This document shows positions 44,271-56,263 of a DNA stretch of 64,000 nt, piece by piece. Made by a program: the position numbers and the translations under genes. The notes beneath the pieces are model-generated. The model was not told the DNA's origin and did no database searches. It saw only the letters and a program-made list of their open reading frames with translations. Location: contig CP079699.1 in NCBI GenBank assembly GCA_021383565.1, positions 2,046,001 to 2,110,000 of the forward strand. The letters run 5' to 3'. Every line of letters begins with the position of its first letter. Position 1 is the stretch's first letter. Source of the DNA: Levilactobacillus brevis. GTDB taxonomy: Bacteria; Bacillota; Bacilli; Lactobacillales; Lactobacillaceae.

Positions 44271-44302
44271 CGTCACCTCGATTCTTGAGGTGGCGTTTTT
44301 TG
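44271..44302 (+). terminator. Terminator after dnaN
   Basis: CGTCACCTC pairs with GAGGTGGCG, followed by T6. Confidence 0.85.
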
Positions 44303-44779
44303 GTTAAAGCGTGTAGAACCAGGCGATTAGCCAGTGCGCCTAAACGGAGACTTACCGGCAAGCTGGTAGGGACCAGAGAACGCGCTACTTTCATGCCCGC
44401 TTGCAAAGCCCCCGGCTAGCCGTCAGTTGCCGACCAAATTCCCCGAATTGACCAATCCGCGCAATGAGGCGGAAATTGGGCCAGTAACTTCCTGAAAATA
44501 ACTGGGAAAATCCCGCATTTTTCACGTGAAACGGGCTAATTGCGTGCGCATATGCTTCGTGATTTTCATAAATTTCCAAAATTGACTGAAAAAAGGCTTG
44601 AAAAAACAAAAAAATCGATATAAGGCCGTTATTTTTGGATTAGAGCAAATTTACCGACTTTTTACCAAAAATATCAAGAATGGCTTAGATCGGCTGAGAA
44701 CGCAAAAATCAAGCAGTTAAACTGTACTTTTCCCTAAAATGCGGTATAATATAAGAGAAGAATACTAAGGGGTGAAATT
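44303..44779. other. Gap between dnaN and yaaA
   Basis: About 480 nt with no supported gene. It holds a degenerate parS-like site (44518-44533) and AT-rich DNA. A promoter for yaaA-recF-gyrBA probably lies near GGTATAATATAAG (44741-44753), which contains a good TATAAT. Confidence 0.6.
44518..44533. promoter_or_regulatory. Degenerate parS-like site
   Basis: TTTTTCACGTGAAACG keeps the central TTCACGTGAA but has two mismatches to parS. It may be a weak ParB site. Confidence 0.35.
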
Positions 44780-45007
44780 GTGAAAAAAGAAGTTTTCATT
44801 GAGACGCCCTACATTACTTTAGGCCAGTTACTCAAGGAAGAATCCATTATCAGTACTGGCGGTCAAGCCAAATGGTATTTGCGGGAAAATACCGTCAATA
44901 TCAATGACGAGCCGGACAACCGGCGGGGCCGCAAGCTGTATCCTGGTGATACGGTGGAAGTACCTGATACAGGATTATTTTTTATACGCTCAAAGCAGGG
45001 TGAATAA
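44780..45007 (+). CDS. yaaA: S4 domain protein YaaA/RlbA
   Basis: 75 aa, one S4 RNA-binding domain: [23 protein letters not shown] and [19 protein letters not shown]. It is conserved between dnaN and recF in Bacillota; Bacillus RlbA is linked to ribosome biogenesis. The stop codon overlaps the recF start (TAATG), so translation is coupled. GGGGTG precedes the start. Confidence 0.95.
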   Translation: MKKEVFIETPYITLGQLLKEESIISTGGQAKWYLRENTVNINDEPDNRRGRKLYPGDTVEVPDTGLFFIRSKQGE

Positions 45008-46161
45008 TGTATTTGCAAGAGTTGCAGCTGCGGCATTTTCGGAACTATACCAGTGCTGATCTCACGTTAGGTCCTGGGATCAACGTTTTATTGGGCGAAA
45101 ATGCACAGGGCAAGACCAATCTATTAGAGGCCATCTACGTGCTTGCGTTGACGCGCAGCCACCGCACGGCCAATGATCACGATCTCGTGAACTGGCAGGC
45201 CAAGACGGCCAAGGTCAGTGGCCGCGTGGTCAAGGCCGTGGGGACGGTACCACTAGAATTAACGTTCTCGCGTCAAGGAAAGCGCGCCAAAGTGAATCAC
45301 CTTGAGCAGGCGCGACTGTCACAGTATGTCGGGCAGCTCAATGTGATTTTGTTTGCACCGGAAGATCTCGCCATCGTCAAGGGCGCCCCAACTGTTCGGC
45401 GGCGCTTCATGGACATGGAGTTTGGCCAGATGAATCCGCGCTACCTGTACAATCTGAGCCAGTATCGGACGCTACTGAAGCAGCGCAACCGCTACCTCAA
45501 GGATTTACAGCATAAGCAAAATCGTGACCTGTTGTTTCTGTCGGTGTTATCCGACCAACTGGCCGCGTATGGCGCGGAGATTATTGCCCAGCGGCTGCGC
45601 ATGCTACATAAGCTGGAGCACTGGGCACAGGCGATTCATGCCGAGATCTCCCAGCAAAAAGAGATGTTGACGTTTCACTATGCGACCCAGGTTCCCGAGG
45701 ACCAACTGACGAACCCGGAGACCATTTGTGCGGCGTTGACGAAGCTCTATCAGGAGCACCAAGAAAAGGAGCTGTACCGCGGTACCACGTTGGTTGGACC
45801 GCACCGTGACAACCTGCACTTTCGGGTAAACGAGAAGAACGTGCAGACGTTTGGCTCTCAGGGGCAACAGCGGACCACGGCGTTAAGCGTGAAGCTCGCC
45901 GAGATTGACCTGATGAAAGAAGAGACCGGTGAATATCCGGTCTTATTACTTGATGACGTGCTTTCTGAATTGGATGATGCCCGACAGACCCATCTGCTCA
46001 AGGCCATTCAGGATAAGGTACAGACGTTTATTACCACCACCAGTCTGAGCGGGATTACCCGCCAGCTGATCAAGGACCCGACCATTTTTCACGTGGACAA
46101 TGGGACCGTGGTGGCCGATGGATCGGCCGCAAGTGGCGATCCGGCAACAAAGGAGGATTAA
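45007..46161 (+). CDS. recF: DNA replication and repair protein RecF
   Basis: 384 aa, SMC-like ATPase. Walker [15 protein letters not shown] near residue 32-45, signature [13 protein letters not shown] and Walker [15 protein letters not shown] are intact. It helps load RecA at gapped DNA together with RecO and RecR. It overlaps yaaA by 1 nt and is 3 nt from gyrB. Confidence 0.97.
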   Translation: MYLQELQLRHFRNYTSADLTLGPGINVLLGENAQGKTNLLEAIYVLALTRSHRTANDHDLVNWQAKTAKVSGRVVKAVGTVPLELTFSRQGKRAKVNHLEQARLSQYVGQLNVILFAPEDLAIVKGAPTVRRRFMDMEFGQMNPRYLYNLSQYRTLLKQRNRYLKDLQHKQNRDLLFLSVLSDQLAAYGAEIIAQRLRMLHKLEHWAQAIHAEISQQKEMLTFHYATQVPEDQLTNPETICAALTKLYQEHQEKELYRGTTLVGPHRDNLHFRVNEKNVQTFGSQGQQRTTALSVKLAEIDLMKEETGEYPVLLLDDVLSELDDARQTHLLKAIQDKVQTFITTTSLSGITRQLIKDPTIFHVDNGTVVADGSAASGDPATKED

Positions 46162-48111
<1,950 letters not shown>

Positions 48112-48132
48112 TGAAGAACGGAGGGTAAAAAT

Positions 48133-50673
48133 TTGGCTGATCAAGATTACAATATAGGTCGGATTACCGACGTTGACCTTTCACAAACCATGCGAACCTC
48201 CTTCTTGGACTACGCGATGAGTGTGATTGTGCAACGGGCACTACCGGACGTGCGGGATGGCTTGAAGCCAGTCCACCGCCGGATTTTATACGATATGCAC
48301 GAACTCGGGATTACCCCCGATAAGCCATTCCGGAAGTCTGCCCGGATGGTCGGGGACGTCCTCGGGAAATACCATCCACACGGGGACTCCGCCGTGTACG
48401 AATCCATGGTGCGGATGGCGCAAGACTTCTCGTATCGCTACATGTTAGTGGACGGTCACGGGAACTTTGGGTCCGTCGATGGTGACGGGGCCGCTGCCAT
48501 GCGGTATACCGAAGCGCGGTTGAGTAAGATCGCGATGGAAATGCTGCGCGACATTAATAAAGACACGATTGATTTTCAAGATAACTACGATGGGTCCGAA
48601 CGCGAACCCGTTGTGCTGCCATCACGGTTCCCGAACCTGTTAGTCAACGGGGCTTCCGGGATCGCCGTGGGGATGGCGACGAATATTCCGCCACATAACC
48701 TGACGGAAGTCATCAGTGCCCTACACATCTTGATGAAGAACCCCGATGCCAGTCTGGCTGAGTTGATGGAGGTCTTACCAGGCCCCGACTTCCCAACCGG
48801 GGGGATCGTGATGGGTAAGGCTGCTATTCGCCGGGCTTACGAGACCGGGAAGGGCACCATTACCTTACGGGCGAAAGTTGATATCGAAGAGGAAAAGAAC
48901 GGCAAGCAACGGATCGTGGCCACGGAAATTCCGTACATGGTCAACAAGGCTAAGTTAATTGAACGGATTGCCGAATTGGCCCGCGACAAGCGGATCGAAG
49001 GCATTACCGACGTTAACGATGAAACCGACCGGACCGGGATGCGGATTGTGATTGACGTGCGGCGCGATGCCAGTGCCGAAGTGATTCTAAACAACCTCTA
49101 CAAGATGACGCTCATGCAGACCTCGTTTGGGATTAACATGTTGGCCATTGTCAACGGGGCTCCTAAGGTTCTGGGCTTGAAGGCCATTCTGCAGTACTAC
49201 TTGGACTTCCAATTGGAAGTTATCCAACGCCGGACCAAGTTTGAGCTGAAGAAGGCCGAAGCCAGAGCGCACATCCTGGAAGGATTGCGGATCGCCCTCG
49301 ACCACATCGACGCCATCATCACCATCATTCGGCAGTCCCAGACCGCCGAAGTGGCGAAGAATGAATTGATGACGCGCTACAGCTTGTCGGACAAGCAATC
49401 GCAGGCCATCTTGGACATGCGGTTAGTTCGTCTGACCGGTTTGGAACGCGAAAAGGTCGAAAAAGAATACAACGACGTGATGGCGAACATCAAGGACTAC
49501 AAGGATATCTTGGCCTCCAAGGAACGCCAACAGACCATCATTTATGATGAATTGATGGAAATTCAAAACAAGTTCGGGGATGCTCGCCGGACCGAATTAA
49601 TGGTCGGTGAAGTGTTGAGTCTAGAAGACGAAGACCTCATTGCCGAAGAGGACGTCGTGGTCTCTCTGACCCATAATGGCTATATTAAGCGGTTACCAAC
49701 GTCCGAATTCAAGGCGCAAAACCGTGGGGGTAAAGGGGTTCAAGGCATGGGCGTTCATGAAGATGACTTCATCGAACACCTCGTGGCAACCTCAACCCAT
49801 GATATGCTGCTGTTCTTTACCAACACCGGGAAGGTCTACCGAATGAAGGGGTATGAAATCCCTGAATACGGGCGGACGGCCAAGGGAATCCCCGTGATTA
49901 ACTTGCTGGGGATTAACAATAATGAACACGTTCAAGCGGTCATTAACGTGGCTAATCCGGGCGAAAACGCCGACCAAGACCTCTTCTTTACTACGGTTCA
50001 GGGGACGGTCAAACGGACGCCGGTTGATGAATTTGCCAACATCCGGAGTAACGGACTGAAGGCCATTAACCTCAAGGAAGACGATGAGTTGATTGACGTG
50101 GCCATTATTAGTGGCGAGGCCAACATGATTATCGGGACGCACTTGGGGTACGCCGTTAGCTTCGCGGCTAAGGACGTACGGTCGATGGGCCGTTCAGCAA
50201 CTGGGGTGCGCGGGATTCGCCTACGTGACAACGACTTTGTCATTGGCGCCAGCGTGCTTCAGCCGGATAGTCGAGTGTTTGTCATTTCCGAAAAGGGTTA
50301 TGGCAAGCAGACGCCGGCTAGCGAGTACCCAATCAAGGGCCGTGGCGGTAAGGGAATTAAGACCGTCAACGTGACCGAGAAGAACGGACCGTTGGCAGGC
50401 CTGACCACCTTAGATGGCGACGAGGATATCATGCTGGTCACCAACAAGGGGGTCATGATTCGCTTTAGCGGTAGTGACGTTTCCGAGACGGGTCGGGCAA
50501 CCTTAGGGGTTCACCTGATTCGGTTAGGGGATGACACCGCTGTAGCCACCATGGCCAAGGTCGATAAGGAAGACGACAGCGATGAGGCGGATAAGACCGA
50601 TGCGGCGAGTGAAGACGCGCCGGCAACGGATGCCACACCAGCTACGACAGATTCCGATGCACCACAAGCTTAA
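48133..50673 (+). CDS. gyrA: DNA gyrase subunit A
   Basis: 846 aa. The active-site Tyr lies in [11 protein letters not shown] near residue 120; the quinolone-determining region reads [15 protein letters not shown] with wild-type Ser and Glu. A six-bladed C-terminal DNA-wrapping propeller includes the GyrA-box ([12 protein letters not shown]). The tail is acidic and Asp/Ala/Thr-rich (about 35 residues). TTG start after GGAGGG. It ends the ori operon, and a terminator follows, so rpsF is separate here. Confidence 0.99.
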   Translation: MADQDYNIGRITDVDLSQTMRTSFLDYAMSVIVQRALPDVRDGLKPVHRRILYDMHELGITPDKPFRKSARMVGDVLGKYHPHGDSAVYESMVRMAQDFSYRYMLVDGHGNFGSVDGDGAAAMRYTEARLSKIAMEMLRDINKDTIDFQDNYDGSEREPVVLPSRFPNLLVNGASGIAVGMATNIPPHNLTEVISALHILMKNPDASLAELMEVLPGPDFPTGGIVMGKAAIRRAYETGKGTITLRAKVDIEEEKNGKQRIVATEIPYMVNKAKLIERIAELARDKRIEGITDVNDETDRTGMRIVIDVRRDASAEVILNNLYKMTLMQTSFGINMLAIVNGAPKVLGLKAILQYYLDFQLEVIQRRTKFELKKAEARAHILEGLRIALDHIDAIITIIRQSQTAEVAKNELMTRYSLSDKQSQAILDMRLVRLTGLEREKVEKEYNDVMANIKDYKDILASKERQQTIIYDELMEIQNKFGDARRTELMVGEVLSLEDEDLIAEEDVVVSLTHNGYIKRLPTSEFKAQNRGGKGVQGMGVHEDDFIEHLVATSTHDMLLFFTNTGKVYRMKGYEIPEYGRTAKGIPVINLLGINNNEHVQAVINVANPGENADQDLFFTTVQGTVKRTPVDEFANIRSNGLKAINLKEDDELIDVAIISGEANMIIGTHLGYAVSFAAKDVRSMGRSATGVRGIRLRDNDFVIGASVLQPDSRVFVISEKGYGKQTPASEYPIKGRGGKGIKTVNVTEKNGPLAGLTTLDGDEDIMLVTNKGVMIRFSGSDVSETGRATLGVHLIRLGDDTAVATMAKVDKEDDSDEADKTDAASEDAPATDATPATTDSDAPQA

Positions 50674-50687
50674 GTTAAATGTCAGCG

Positions 50688-50725
50688 AACTAGTCTTGTC
50701 CAAGTGGGCAGGGCTAGTTTTTTTG
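50688..50725 (+). terminator. Terminator after gyrA
   Basis: AACTAGTC pairs with GGGCTAGTT, followed by T6. Confidence 0.8.
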
Positions 50726-50796
50726 TGTCCAGCGATAGGCGGTGAATATAATTTAAATTGTAAACGATTTTAGTGGTATTCTGGTTGTTCAGTGAC

Positions 50797-50814
50797 TATA
50801 CTTGGTCTAGACCA
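50797..50814 (+). promoter_or_regulatory. Promoter -10 and palindrome of first surface protein gene
   Basis: TATACT (50797-50802) is followed directly by the perfect 12-bp palindrome TGGTCTAGACCA (50803-50814), which would lie over the start of transcription. Operator function is inferred. Confidence 0.5.
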
Positions 50815-50851
50815 TAATTTTCGACAATAACTTAAGTTGGAGGAGAAAAAC

Positions 50852-53620
50852 GTGAAAGGACTAGGGACGTTCCAGGAACAACAGCGGATGGTGGTTATGC
50901 TAAAGATGGGGCTGATTCTGAGCCTAGCAGCAGTGGGAGTGATGACGTGGTCGCAGCCAGTACGGGCCGAATCGACAACCAAGGATAAACCGATAGCGCA
51001 AGTGAAAACGACGAGGGCGGCCAAGTCGGCGGCTACGGACATGAGTGGGGTCTCCGGAACTTGTTCATGGAAGATTGAATATAGCGTGCTAACGATTAGT
51101 TCGGGGACGTTGGGGAGAAACGCGAGATGGCCAAAGGATAAGATTACCGAGATCGAATTTACCGGTCGTGTGGTTCTCCCCGAAGAGTCATATACGTTAT
51201 TTGCTAACTTTCCCCGTTTACAAGTCGTGATTGGGACGGCTAACGTGGATACCAGTCACGTGACGAACATGAGCAGTATGTTTTATGACGATAAGCAATT
51301 GGGGGCGCTGGATCTTCGGAGTTGGGATGTCAGTCATGTTGAGCGTATGTCAGATATGTTTGAGCGTACGGAGGAGCTAGAGAATTTACAAGTGGGTACT
51401 TGGGATACGTCGCGGTTGACGCAAGCGGACGACATGTTTGGTTACTGCGGCGCGCGGGCCCTCGACTTACGCCATTGGAATGTAGCAAGAGTTGAGAGCA
51501 TGAGTCTTATGTTTTATAGTATGTTTAACTTAGTCAGCTTGAACCTGAGCGGCTGGCATCCGGTTAATAATACGTCGATGTTTTGGATGTTTGGCGAAGA
51601 TGACAATTTAAGATATTTACAGCTAGGTAATCGGTGGGACACCAGTCAGGTCACGGATCTCAGTGGTGTTTTCATGCATACCCGAATCGAGAGCTTGGAT
51701 TTACACACGTGGGATGTCCGCAAGGTGACCACGATGAGACAGCTGTTCTGGCGTTGCTACTGGCTAGATCATATCAACCTCTCTGGCTGGCAGACGACTA
51801 GTTTACGAGATTTGGCACTGACGTTTCGGGGTGCGCCTACCCGGTATTTAGATATTGCAAACTGGGACGTCCATCAAGTGACGACGATGGAACAGATGTT
51901 GGGGCAAAGCGGTGCTCAATATTTGGACTTGCATAAGTGGGATGTTCGCAACGTCGTCGATTTCGAGCAAGTCTTTGCGGAAAGTGACCTTAAGAGTTTA
52001 AACATTAGTGGTTGGCAAACGCCACGTGCGGCCTCAATGAATGCGATGTTTTGGAACACCAAGGTTAGGTATCTAGATTTGGCTGGTTTTGACATGAGTC
52101 ATTTAGACTATAATAATAGCTATCAGTATTGGGGCAAACGAGTGGAGAGGATGCTCGGCAGCATGCCGAACTTGTCCTCGTTAACGTTGGGACCGAAAGT
52201 CAAATTAAAGAGTGACGATGGCGCGACGACTGGATTAGGCATGACGGAGGAAAACTACCCGAGCACCCCTCACGCTAACGACTTCTGGCACGCCATCGGC
52301 TCAGGAACGGCGGATCATCCGTTGGGACCGCAGTTAACGGTGCCGGAATTAGAAGAACACTATACGCCGGCGATGGCCGGAACCTACGTCCGGGAGGTGC
52401 CGAGTGCGCCCGTAACCGTGAATTATATCGATGCTACAACTAACGAGGCTATTCGACCAGCGAAAGAATTGCGGGGGATCATCGATAAAGACTACACGAT
52501 TAAGCCGGACTTGGAGGGCTACCGATTTGAGTACGCGACGGGCTCATTAACGGGGACGTTTGCACGAGAAGGCCGTGAAGTGACGCTTTATTTTGTGAAG
52601 AAGGGGAGTAATTTAGGCATCGTTAGGGTTCGCTACCACAATGCAAATTGGGGAGGATGGCTAAAACCGGACCAAATTTTAGTGGGAAAGATTGGGCAAC
52701 GGTTTGTGGTCGAGGCGCCAGAGTTTGACGGCTTTTATCTCGACACGGAGTTGCCACAAGACGGCCGCTTCACTGCGCAACCACAGCTGATTGAGCTGAC
52801 GTATCGCCTCCTGGGGCAGGTAACGGTGAACTACGTTGATGAGAAGAACAAGGTGCTCCACCCTGCACAGATGTTTGAAGGCAAGCCAGGAACACCGTAT
52901 CGTACGGAACAATTCATGACGGGAATAGCGGCCGACTTGGCGGGATACACGCTAATCAATACAATTGGTCTGCCAGGTAGTTATAGTGAGGATGACGGGG
53001 AGGAAGTCACGCTGATTTTTAGCCAGGAGAGCGCAGTGACGCCAGGGCCAAACCCAAACCCAAACCCAAACCCAAACCCAAACCCAAACCCAAACCCAAA
53101 CCCAAACCCAAACCCAGAACCTACGCCCGATCCGGGGCCGACGACGCCCCCAGCACCGACCCCGACTCCGACCCCGGAACCGAATCCAGGTCCGGGACCA
53201 ACACCGAGCCCTAATCCGGCGCCTCAGCCGACACCTAATCCAGAACCAATACCGACCCCGGAGCCCAAGCCCCAACCGGCACCCAGTCCAAGACCGGCAC
53301 CGGCGCCAGGGACAGAGCAACCGACGGCGCCAGTCGCAGTGGTCACAAACGGTGGGGATGGTGATCGGATTCAGGAAGCGTCTCGGCCAATGGCACAAGC
53401 CAATGGCGCGGCTGATCTGGGAGAGCCAGGACCATCAATGACGAAGCATCTTAGTCGTCAGCGTCGACAACCGCAAACTAGGGCGCCCAAGCGCAGTGTT
53501 TCTCGGCGTCACAAGGCGACCTTACCGGCAACTGGTGAGCAACGTCAGACTATGGCTGTCCTTTTGGGTAACTTACTCGTGTTGGGACTGAGCTGGCGAT
53601 GGTGGCGGAAGCGGCCATAA
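50852..53620 (+). CDS. LPxTG-anchored DUF285 (BspA-like) surface protein with MucBP-like repeats
   Basis: 922 aa from GTG at 50852, 6 nt after GGAGGAG; the TTG at 50837 overlaps that site. Signal peptide to about Ala39 (VRA-E). Residues about 90-400 are DUF285 leucine-rich-type repeats (NVDTSHVTNMSSMF, LDLRSWDVSHVERMSDMF). About 510-720 has two MucBP-like units (VTVNYIDATTNEA, VTVNYVDEKNKVL) and a degenerate one between them. A Pro-rich stalk begins with 11 Pro-Asn units, then LPATGEQR, a hydrophobic helix and a basic tail. It is a sortase-anchored adhesin-type protein; ligand unknown. Confidence 0.9.
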   Translation: MKGLGTFQEQQRMVVMLKMGLILSLAAVGVMTWSQPVRAESTTKDKPIAQVKTTRAAKSAATDMSGVSGTCSWKIEYSVLTISSGTLGRNARWPKDKITEIEFTGRVVLPEESYTLFANFPRLQVVIGTANVDTSHVTNMSSMFYDDKQLGALDLRSWDVSHVERMSDMFERTEELENLQVGTWDTSRLTQADDMFGYCGARALDLRHWNVARVESMSLMFYSMFNLVSLNLSGWHPVNNTSMFWMFGEDDNLRYLQLGNRWDTSQVTDLSGVFMHTRIESLDLHTWDVRKVTTMRQLFWRCYWLDHINLSGWQTTSLRDLALTFRGAPTRYLDIANWDVHQVTTMEQMLGQSGAQYLDLHKWDVRNVVDFEQVFAESDLKSLNISGWQTPRAASMNAMFWNTKVRYLDLAGFDMSHLDYNNSYQYWGKRVERMLGSMPNLSSLTLGPKVKLKSDDGATTGLGMTEENYPSTPHANDFWHAIGSGTADHPLGPQLTVPELEEHYTPAMAGTYVREVPSAPVTVNYIDATTNEAIRPAKELRGIIDKDYTIKPDLEGYRFEYATGSLTGTFAREGREVTLYFVKKGSNLGIVRVRYHNANWGGWLKPDQILVGKIGQRFVVEAPEFDGFYLDTELPQDGRFTAQPQLIELTYRLLGQVTVNYVDEKNKVLHPAQMFEGKPGTPYRTEQFMTGIAADLAGYTLINTIGLPGSYSEDDGEEVTLIFSQESAVTPGPNPNPNPNPNPNPNPNPNPNPNPEPTPDPGPTTPPAPTPTPTPEPNPGPGPTPSPNPAPQPTPNPEPIPTPEPKPQPAPSPRPAPAPGTEQPTAPVAVVTNGGDGDRIQEASRPMAQANGAADLGEPGPSMTKHLSRQRRQPQTRAPKRSVSRRHKATLPATGEQRQTMAVLLGNLLVLGLSWRWWRKRP
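53048..53113 (+). repeat. Hexanucleotide tandem repeat, 11 x CCAAAC
   Basis: Eleven perfect copies in frame, coding Pro-Asn units of the stalk. Slippage would change stalk length without a frameshift. Confidence 0.95.
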
Positions 53621-53656
53621 GAGCTGTTATGAAAGGCGAAATGTAAAAATAATCGT

Positions 53657-53692
53657 AAAGGGAATTTACTAATTGATGAATTCCCTTTTTTT
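53657..53692 (+). terminator. Terminator after first surface protein gene
   Basis: AAGGGAATT pairs with AATTCCCTT, followed by TTTTT. Confidence 0.9.
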
Positions 53693-53883
53693 CGTGGCTT
53701 AGTTGTGAGGAGTTGGTTGGCCACAACGTCCAAGCTAATTTAATTATCGGTTGATAACGTTGCGAGAATGTGTACAATCGGCGTTTTGTAAGGTGGCTTT
53801 CATAACGGAATCATTTATCGGTTATACTTTTATTTCATTTCACCAATAATTATAGAAATGAAAATAGATGTTAATTGTTAAGC

Positions 53884-53916
53884 AGTATAGACAGTCTGCT
53901 AAATGTGTCCTATACT
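53884..53916 (+). promoter_or_regulatory. Promoter of second surface protein gene, with inverted repeat
   Basis: TAGACA (53888-53893), 17 nt, TATACT (53911-53916). AGTATAG (53884-53890) and CTATACT (53910-53916) form an inverted repeat that covers both boxes, so a repressor could block the promoter. Confidence 0.65.
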
Positions 53917-53964
53917 ATAGTCAGACAGATATTGAGAAGTGTTACACATGAAAGGGGTAGCGTC

Positions 53965-55935
53965 ATGCTTAACAAGTTGGGGAGTAAATCGAAACAAAAG
54001 TTGACGACTTTAGCCATTTTGGGTGTTATCGCTGGCGTGGGATACCAAGTTGACACGGCGCAAGCGGATACGCAGCCAGGGAATGATAATAATGCTGAAC
54101 AGGAAAATACGCAGGTGGCACCAGCGGCTAATGATGTACAAGCACAAGAAGCTTCGCTCAAGAGTTCACAAGAAGACAATAATCCGGTATCTACTGAGGA
54201 AGCCAATACTGGCACACAGGATGTAATACCGGGCGAGAATCAGACGTCAGAGCCACCAGCTGCTCCGTCAAATGATGGGACGCCGCCTGTTCATAAGAAT
54301 GGAGACGGCTTTGTTAAGGGCGATGACAATGTTGACCCCGCCCCAGAGACACTGGCAGTAAATACTCCGGGACAAGTCCAAACAGAAACTGAATCAGAAA
54401 CGCCGACGTCTGGACAAGAGCCTAATAATCCAGCACCTGCAAAGGGGCCCAACATGAATATAAAAAGGTTAGCTAAAGAAGTCGCGGCTCCCACAGTTCA
54501 AACCGGTACCTGGGGAACGAGTACCTGGACGTTGGACAACCAAGGTGTTATGACCATTGGGGCCGGGACGTTGGGATCGGCGGCCGAGATGGACAGTGTG
54601 AAGGGCAACGTCACACAGGTTGTGTTCGGTGATAAGGTTGTTCTGCCTTGGAATTGTCGGGAGATGTTTTATGATTGGAATAAGGTTAAATCTTATGAGG
54701 GCCTGGACAACGTAGATGCGTCTAAAGTCAACTTAATGACGAGTATGTTTGCCTTTAACTTTGCGCTGGAAAGCATTGATCTCAGTAGCTGGAACATGGC
54801 CAACGTTAATAACATGCTAGCCATGTTCCAAGGCCCCAATAACGAGCCAGAGTTTTCGTTGGGCGGCGAACAATACATGCATTTGACCAGTGTTAAATTA
54901 GGTAATAGTTGGGGCAAGAGCAGTCCTAATCTATCCGCCTTGTTTGAAGGTGACCAGTTATTGACGTCTGCGGATGTTGAAAATTGGAACGTTAGCAAGA
55001 CGAGTATGATGGCGAATATGTTCCGGGGGACGGGCTTTACGTCATTAGACCTTAGCAATTGGCAATTGCGGGCGGGGGTTCAGACCATTCGGATGTTTGC
55101 CGATATGCCTAATTTGACTAGTCTTAATTTGGGAACCATGAACTTTACGGGGCTTGTGTCTGGTTTGGTGGAGCATGATACGAACCTCACGACGCTTGAC
55201 TTAACGAATGTGACGTCAAAATTTGTAACGGATGCCTTAAACGGAACAACTGGGCTTAAGGTTTTAACCTTAGGTGAGAAGACGAACTTGGTTAACGTTG
55301 GCTACCCTGGATTCGAGTACGACGTTGCCCTTCCCGAAATCACACCATCCGCTGATTACACTGGTCTCTGGCAGTTTGTCGGCACCGGGACGGTCGACCA
55401 GCCCAATGGCCCAACTTACACGGCCGCTGAATTGATGGCGACTTACGATGGCGCCACGATGGCGGGGACTTACGTTTGGCAGAAGGCTGAAAAGACGCCA
55501 GAACCTGATACGGATACGGGAAATACCACAAATCCGACAAATCCAGACCCAACAACGCCGGACACGACCAGCCCGACAACGCCAGACACGGATACCAACG
55601 TTGATGATGGTGCTGTCGATGTTGTTACCGGTGGTGACGGGGCCACGATTGACGGCGGAGACGCCGATATGGTAAGTCCAGCGAAGAAGACGACGCCAAG
55701 AGCCATTAAGCAGGCGACTACACGGACAGCAACGAAGGCCGCACCAACCGTCGCCTTGGCGAAGACGCATCAGCAAGCCTCAGCGACAAAACTCGCGGAA
55801 CCAGCCACGCGGCAACAGAGTCAAGAGGCCACGTTGCCACAAACCGACGAACAATCAACGGGCTGGCTGGCAACCATTGCCGGTGTACTGGGCTTGAGTT
55901 TTCTGGGATTGAATTGGTTCAAACGGCAAAACTAA
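53965..55935 (+). CDS. DUF285 (BspA-like) surface protein with LPQTDE sorting signal
   Basis: 656 aa from ATG at 53965, after AAAGGGG; longer in-frame starts lie upstream of or within the promoter. Signal peptide to Ala34 (AQA-DTQ). An acidic low-complexity region (about 35-165), then DUF285-type repeats (LESIDLSSWNMANVNNMLAMF, FTSLDLSNWQL), a Thr/Pro-rich stalk and the sorting signal LPQTDE, a hydrophobic helix and FKRQN. LPQTxE is an accepted sortase motif in lactobacilli of the L. plantarum type. It is a paralogue of the upstream surface protein (shared TWTL/TLG core and a GGDG motif before the anchor). Confidence 0.88.
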   Translation: MLNKLGSKSKQKLTTLAILGVIAGVGYQVDTAQADTQPGNDNNAEQENTQVAPAANDVQAQEASLKSSQEDNNPVSTEEANTGTQDVIPGENQTSEPPAAPSNDGTPPVHKNGDGFVKGDDNVDPAPETLAVNTPGQVQTETESETPTSGQEPNNPAPAKGPNMNIKRLAKEVAAPTVQTGTWGTSTWTLDNQGVMTIGAGTLGSAAEMDSVKGNVTQVVFGDKVVLPWNCREMFYDWNKVKSYEGLDNVDASKVNLMTSMFAFNFALESIDLSSWNMANVNNMLAMFQGPNNEPEFSLGGEQYMHLTSVKLGNSWGKSSPNLSALFEGDQLLTSADVENWNVSKTSMMANMFRGTGFTSLDLSNWQLRAGVQTIRMFADMPNLTSLNLGTMNFTGLVSGLVEHDTNLTTLDLTNVTSKFVTDALNGTTGLKVLTLGEKTNLVNVGYPGFEYDVALPEITPSADYTGLWQFVGTGTVDQPNGPTYTAAELMATYDGATMAGTYVWQKAEKTPEPDTDTGNTTNPTNPDPTTPDTTSPTTPDTDTNVDDGAVDVVTGGDGATIDGGDADMVSPAKKTTPRAIKQATTRTATKAAPTVALAKTHQQASATKLAEPATRQQSQEATLPQTDEQSTGWLATIAGVLGLSFLGLNWFKRQN

Positions 55936-55953
55936 CTTGGGTAATCAGGAATG

Positions 55954-55988
55954 AAGGATCGTTCAACTTGCGTTGGGCGGTCCTTTTT
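55954..55988 (+). terminator. Terminator after second surface protein gene
   Basis: AAGGATCG pairs with CGGTCCTT, followed by TTT. Confidence 0.7.
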
Positions 55989-56032
55989 AAATTGCGATGA
56001 TTCTGTTAGTCTATTAACCCATATTTTGCGGC

Positions 56033-56133
56033 GGTATACAACCCCTATTTTAGTCGTTTAGCCGTAAGCTGAATGGGGAAACGATAAGGTAAAACGTTAT
56101 TATAGGGGCTTGGTACGGCTAAATATAAATACC
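56033..56133. repeat. About 100-bp element with three interleaved inverted repeats
   Basis: GGTAT (56033-56037)/ATACC (56129-56133) at the ends; CCCCTAT (56042-56048)/ATAGGGG (56102-56108); TTTAGCCGTA (56057-56066)/TACGGCTAAA (56114-56123), a perfect 10-bp pair. The last two cross, as in an H-type pseudoknot. It lies before the RNPP-like regulator gene. Confidence 0.6.
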
Positions 56134-56203
56134 ACAATTCAAAATATTTAAATAATTGTATATAGTTAAAAGTATTTACTTTATTTGGTGGATCTGGTAA
56201 GCT

Positions 56204-56230
56204 CAACTCAACATCGAATTTGGTGAGTTG
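56204..56230 (+). promoter_or_regulatory. Leader hairpin before the regulator gene
   Basis: CAACTCA pairs with TGAGTTG, and CTGGGCGCTTTTT follows. It could be a weak attenuator 34 nt ahead of the ATG. Confidence 0.35.
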
Positions 56231-56263
56231 CTGGGCGCTTTTTATGGGGAGGATTTTTAGGCC

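Noticed and set aside
44391-44609. 72-aa minus-strand ORF between dnaN and yaaA
   Set aside because: TTG start in a T-run without ribosome site, and it spans a parS-like sequence.
55846-55935. Broken sorting signal (LPQTD rather than LPxTG)
   Set aside because: LPQTxE is an accepted sortase motif in lactobacilli, and the helix and basic tail are intact, so it is probably functional.
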